From Valencia hispanica (lineage: Eukaryota > Chordata > Actinopteri > Cyprinodontiformes > Valenciidae), in NCBI GenBank assembly GCA_963556495.2, contig OY747702.1:57471286-57535285 (forward strand): a stretch of DNA of 64,000 nucleotides, given 5' to 3'. Below the pieces are notes generated by a model, which had not been told where the DNA came from, made no database searches, and saw only the letters and a list, made by a program, of their open reading frames with translations. Of this stretch, positions 61,780 through 64,000 are shown in pieces; position 1 is the stretch's first letter; each line of letters starts with the position of its first letter. Both the position numbers and the translations under genes were made by a program.

Positions 61780-64000
61780 GACTTTTGATTGTCTTTCAGC
61801 CAAGACTTTACCCTGGTGGTGTCCCTGACTGCTGAAGGAGGAGTAGCTGCTCTCTGTCTCTCTCCAGATCTGTTCACTTTATTTTATTTTCTGTTTGCTT
61901 TTCTTGTTTTCTTTTCTTAACCTTTTCTTAGTTACTTTATCTACCCAGCCCCTGGAGTTACTGTATTGGAGCGGATCTCTTCTTGGATTACTTTTTTATG
62001 GACTTATCAACATGGCTTTTTGCTCAGCTGAGGATTTTGAAAAACTGCTCCACAGAATTGAGGGCATTGAAATGAAGCTACGTCGTCTGGAAATTAATTC
62101 AGATCTCCACGCTGATTATGGAAACGACACAACTTTGCCGTTGAATACACACAGGGAACAGCCTATCAGCCCGGTGTTACATCGGTCTAACCGTGTCACA
62201 GAGAAAACACAGGACAACGCTACTCCCTTGGCAAACAGACGTCTTACGGGCAGATGTCCACACTCTAATAAAGTCTGGCCAGCTTTAAAACGCACAGAAT
62301 CATCAACCCCAGCCTGTTCTCTGATGAAGAAAAAACAAAAGAAACTCCAGCACAGAGAAAGCTCTGAACCCAGACCTGCCGCTTCTGCTAAAAGTAACCA
62401 AAAAAGGTTTCAGCCAGATATTACTCCACCTGGAATCCCGATGAAAAACAGATTCGCAGCCTTGAGTTCCCCGAAAGATGACGCAGCCCCCGGGACCAGT
62501 CAAAGCTACCAGGAGAAACCCAGTCGTATCAAACGGACACATAACAAAGTAAGAGCCCCCCCAGCAAAGATTGTTATCATACAAGATGGATCAATTAATG
62601 GAACTGAGGCTTTTTGTAGCAAGAATACCAAAGTTTATAGCTGCTACAAAAATACAGTGAGAGAAATATCAGAAAAAATCCCTAAAATCTTGGACCAACA
62701 TCCTGCTTTGGAAAAGCTCGTCATTCACGCTGGAACAGCAGATATTGCGATGAGACAATCAGAGATTCTGAAGAGAGACTTTTCTGATCTCCTACAGAGA
62801 CTTGATGGACTTAACGTAAACATCCTCATCAGCGGACCAGTCCCTGAAGGGAATGATGAAAGATTTAGCAGACTCCGCATGCTCCATAAATGGTTGAAGA
62901 AACAATCAGCTGAGAAGTCATTCACATTTATTAATAATTTCAAAGTATTTGGAAGTGCTAATCATCTGTTCAAAGAAGGGATGCGCTATTTGAACAAGGC
63001 CGGAGTAAGGCTCTTAGCAGCAAACATTTTTTCTTATCAAAATCAGAAAGCAAAACTAGCCAAGTGTCGACCAGCCGAGAGAAAATGGCGGAAAACTCGA
63101 CTCCAGGTTCACTGTGAGATCTACAAAGAGAGACTGAATAGATATCAGCTAACTATAAAAGATGCTAGGGAATCGTTCTTTTCTGAAATCATCAACAGAA
63201 ACATTAATAATGCACGGACTCTATTTGCAACAGTGGAAAGACTAACTAATCCTTTAGTGACAGTAGCCCCTGAACTAAATTCTACCAGGGCCTGCAATGA
63301 ATTTGCCAGCTTTTTCACTGAAAAGATTCTAACAATTAGACGGTCAATCTGTACCTCAATATCGAACCCACAACCAGTGCCATCCCCAATCAACAACAAT
63401 GTAGAGATAATGTCTGAATTCCACCAATTAAACCAGAACAGCCTTGAAAAAATCATTATCCAATTAAGCTCCTCCTCCTGCTCTCTTGATATCCTACCCA
63501 CAGCTTTTCTAAAGAAGGTTCTTCCTGTTATTTGTTCTGATCTTGTTCAAATAGTGAACTCATCACCGCTATCAGGTGTCTTCCCTCAGGCTTTAAAAAC
63601 AGCTGTTATTAAACCACTGCTAAAGAAGAAAAATCTGGACAACACGTTAATGCAGAACTACAGGCCAATCTCTAATCTCCCATTCATCAGTAAGATTATT
63701 GAAATAGCTGTGTTTCAGCAGTTAAATGGCTTCATAACAATGACAAACCGTTTTGATGCTTTTCAGTTTGGTTTCCGCGCTCACCACAGCACCGAGACTG
63801 TCCTCGTCAAAGTATTTAATGACATCCGCATAAATACAGACTGTGGAAGAACCACAGTGCTGGTTCTGTTGGACCTCAGTGCAGCATTTGACACTGTTGA
63901 TCATGATATTTTATTGGAACGACTGGAGAGCTGGGTCGGACTCTCTGGTACAGTACTTGGCTGGTTCGAGTCTTACCTAAAGAACGGGACTTCTATGTTT
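61780..64000 (+). mobile_element. L2-B LINE, 5'-complete coding copy with endonuclease deleted, cut by window end
   Basis: The pyrimidine-rich leader (about 61780-62011; start uncertain) is followed by ORF1 from its ATG, which continues without a stop into the post-endonuclease part of ORF2. Relative to 40431-43676, the region from the ORF1 end (after QNQKAK) to the basic linker (RPAERKWRK) is missing. That includes the ORF1 stop, the intergenic spacer and the whole EN. The sequence continues past the right edge. Its identity to the 40 kb copy in the shared parts is very high by eye. Confidence 0.88.
62012..64000 (+). CDS. Fused L2-B ORF1-RT reading frame, endonuclease-less, partial
   Basis: From ATG 62012 the frame is open for 663 codons to the window end. 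Residues 4-30 form a short coiled coil (EDFEKLLHRIEGIEMKLRRL). Residues about 90-190 are a basic, low-complexity linker. About 190-350 is the SGNH-like domain, whose three catalytic blocks are changed: VIIQDGSING for GDSI, HAGTADIAM for GTND, and KEGMRYLNKAG for DGLHLN. At about residue 350 (63058) it passes directly into the ORF2 linker AERKWRKTRLQVHCEIYKER, then ELNSTRACNEFASFFTEKI, KPLLKKKNLDNTLMQNYRPI, FQFGFRAHHSTETVLVK and motif [22 protein letters not shown] 1-bp deletion at about 63986 (AAGAACGGG against AAGAACAGGG at 42.4 kb) shifts the frame for the last five codons shown, so the RT would end early. Motif C lies beyond the window. Confidence 0.82.
   Translation, partial: MAFCSAEDFEKLLHRIEGIEMKLRRLEINSDLHADYGNDTTLPLNTHREQPISPVLHRSNRVTEKTQDNATPLANRRLTGRCPHSNKVWPALKRTESSTPACSLMKKKQKKLQHRESSEPRPAASAKSNQKRFQPDITPPGIPMKNRFAALSSPKDDAAPGTSQSYQEKPSRIKRTHNKVRAPPAKIVIIQDGSINGTEAFCSKNTKVYSCYKNTVREISEKIPKILDQHPALEKLVIHAGTADIAMRQSEILKRDFSDLLQRLDGLNVNILISGPVPEGNDERFSRLRMLHKWLKKQSAEKSFTFINNFKVFGSANHLFKEGMRYLNKAGVRLLAANIFSYQNQKAKLAKCRPAERKWRKTRLQVHCEIYKERLNRYQLTIKDARESFFSEIINRNINNARTLFATVERLTNPLVTVAPELNSTRACNEFASFFTEKILTIRRSICTSISNPQPVPSPINNNVEIMSEFHQLNQNSLEKIIIQLSSSSCSLDILPTAFLKKVLPVICSDLVQIVNSSPLSGVFPQALKTAVIKPLLKKKNLDNTLMQNYRPISNLPFISKIIEIAVFQQLNGFITMTNRFDAFQFGFRAHHSTETVLVKVFNDIRINTDCGRTTVLVLLDLSAAFDTVDHDILLERLESWVGLSGTVLGWFESYLKNGTSMF

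Overview
The window looks like gene-poor nuclear DNA of a teleost fish, probably a percomorph. The evidence is the repeat content. It holds Rex1-like and Rex3 non-LTR retrotransposons, several L2-clade LINE lineages, Tc1-like and hAT-like DNA transposons, solo-LTR-like sequences and a tRNA-derived SINE. I found no exon of an ordinary host gene, no rRNA or tRNA gene, and no CRISPR array or prokaryote-style gene cluster. Every convincing coding region belongs to a transposable element. Subfamily letters (L2-A to L2-D) are my own labels, based on similarity seen inside this window.

Layout. 1-2 kb: Rex3 copy, minus strand, running off the left edge. 3.5-6.6 kb: L2-A fragment split by a solo LTR, L2-B and L2-C 3' fragments, and a SINE relic. 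6.6-12.9 kb: mostly unassigned, with one hAT-type MITE. 12.9-21.7 kb: L2-B, a Rex1 copy with an 837-codon open frame, a perfect 35-bp hairpin, L2-C, and a hAT element with perfect 8-bp target duplication hosting an L2-B insertion. 22.8-29.0 kb: Tc1 remnant, Rex1 tail, then the best-preserved element, an L2-A copy with an SGNH-esterase ORF1 (424 aa) and an EN+RT ORF2 (930 aa). These share one frame and are separated by a single TGA. 29-38 kb: (AT)n, L2-B, a TIR MITE, and a Tc1 copy broken by two separate hAT insertions. 38.5-44 kb: an old L2-D element interrupted by a younger, internally deleted L2-B copy ending in about 17 TTGCC units. 44-56 kb: L2-B relics, a SINE, a Rex3 tail, LTR-like DNA and inverted L2 fragments. 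56-61.5 kb: L2-like RT, Rex1, and a three-layer nest (Tc1, then LTR, then Rex3 with an intact 510-codon RT frame). 61.8-64 kb: an L2-B copy whose ORF1 is fused in frame to the RT region with the endonuclease deleted; it is cut by the right edge.

How it works together. The autonomous LINEs encode the usual parts: a coiled-coil/esterase-like ORF1, an APE-type endonuclease that nicks the target, and a reverse transcriptase. Most copies are 5'-truncated, as expected from target-primed reverse transcription. Exact target duplications let a relative insertion order be read at several loci. The most unusual items are the single-stop L2-A gene pair, the endonuclease-less fused L2-B frame, loss of the SGNH catalytic residues in L2-B ORF1, and the perfect hairpin beside Rex1. 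I saw no evidence for a new cellular system; the interest is in retrotransposon architecture.
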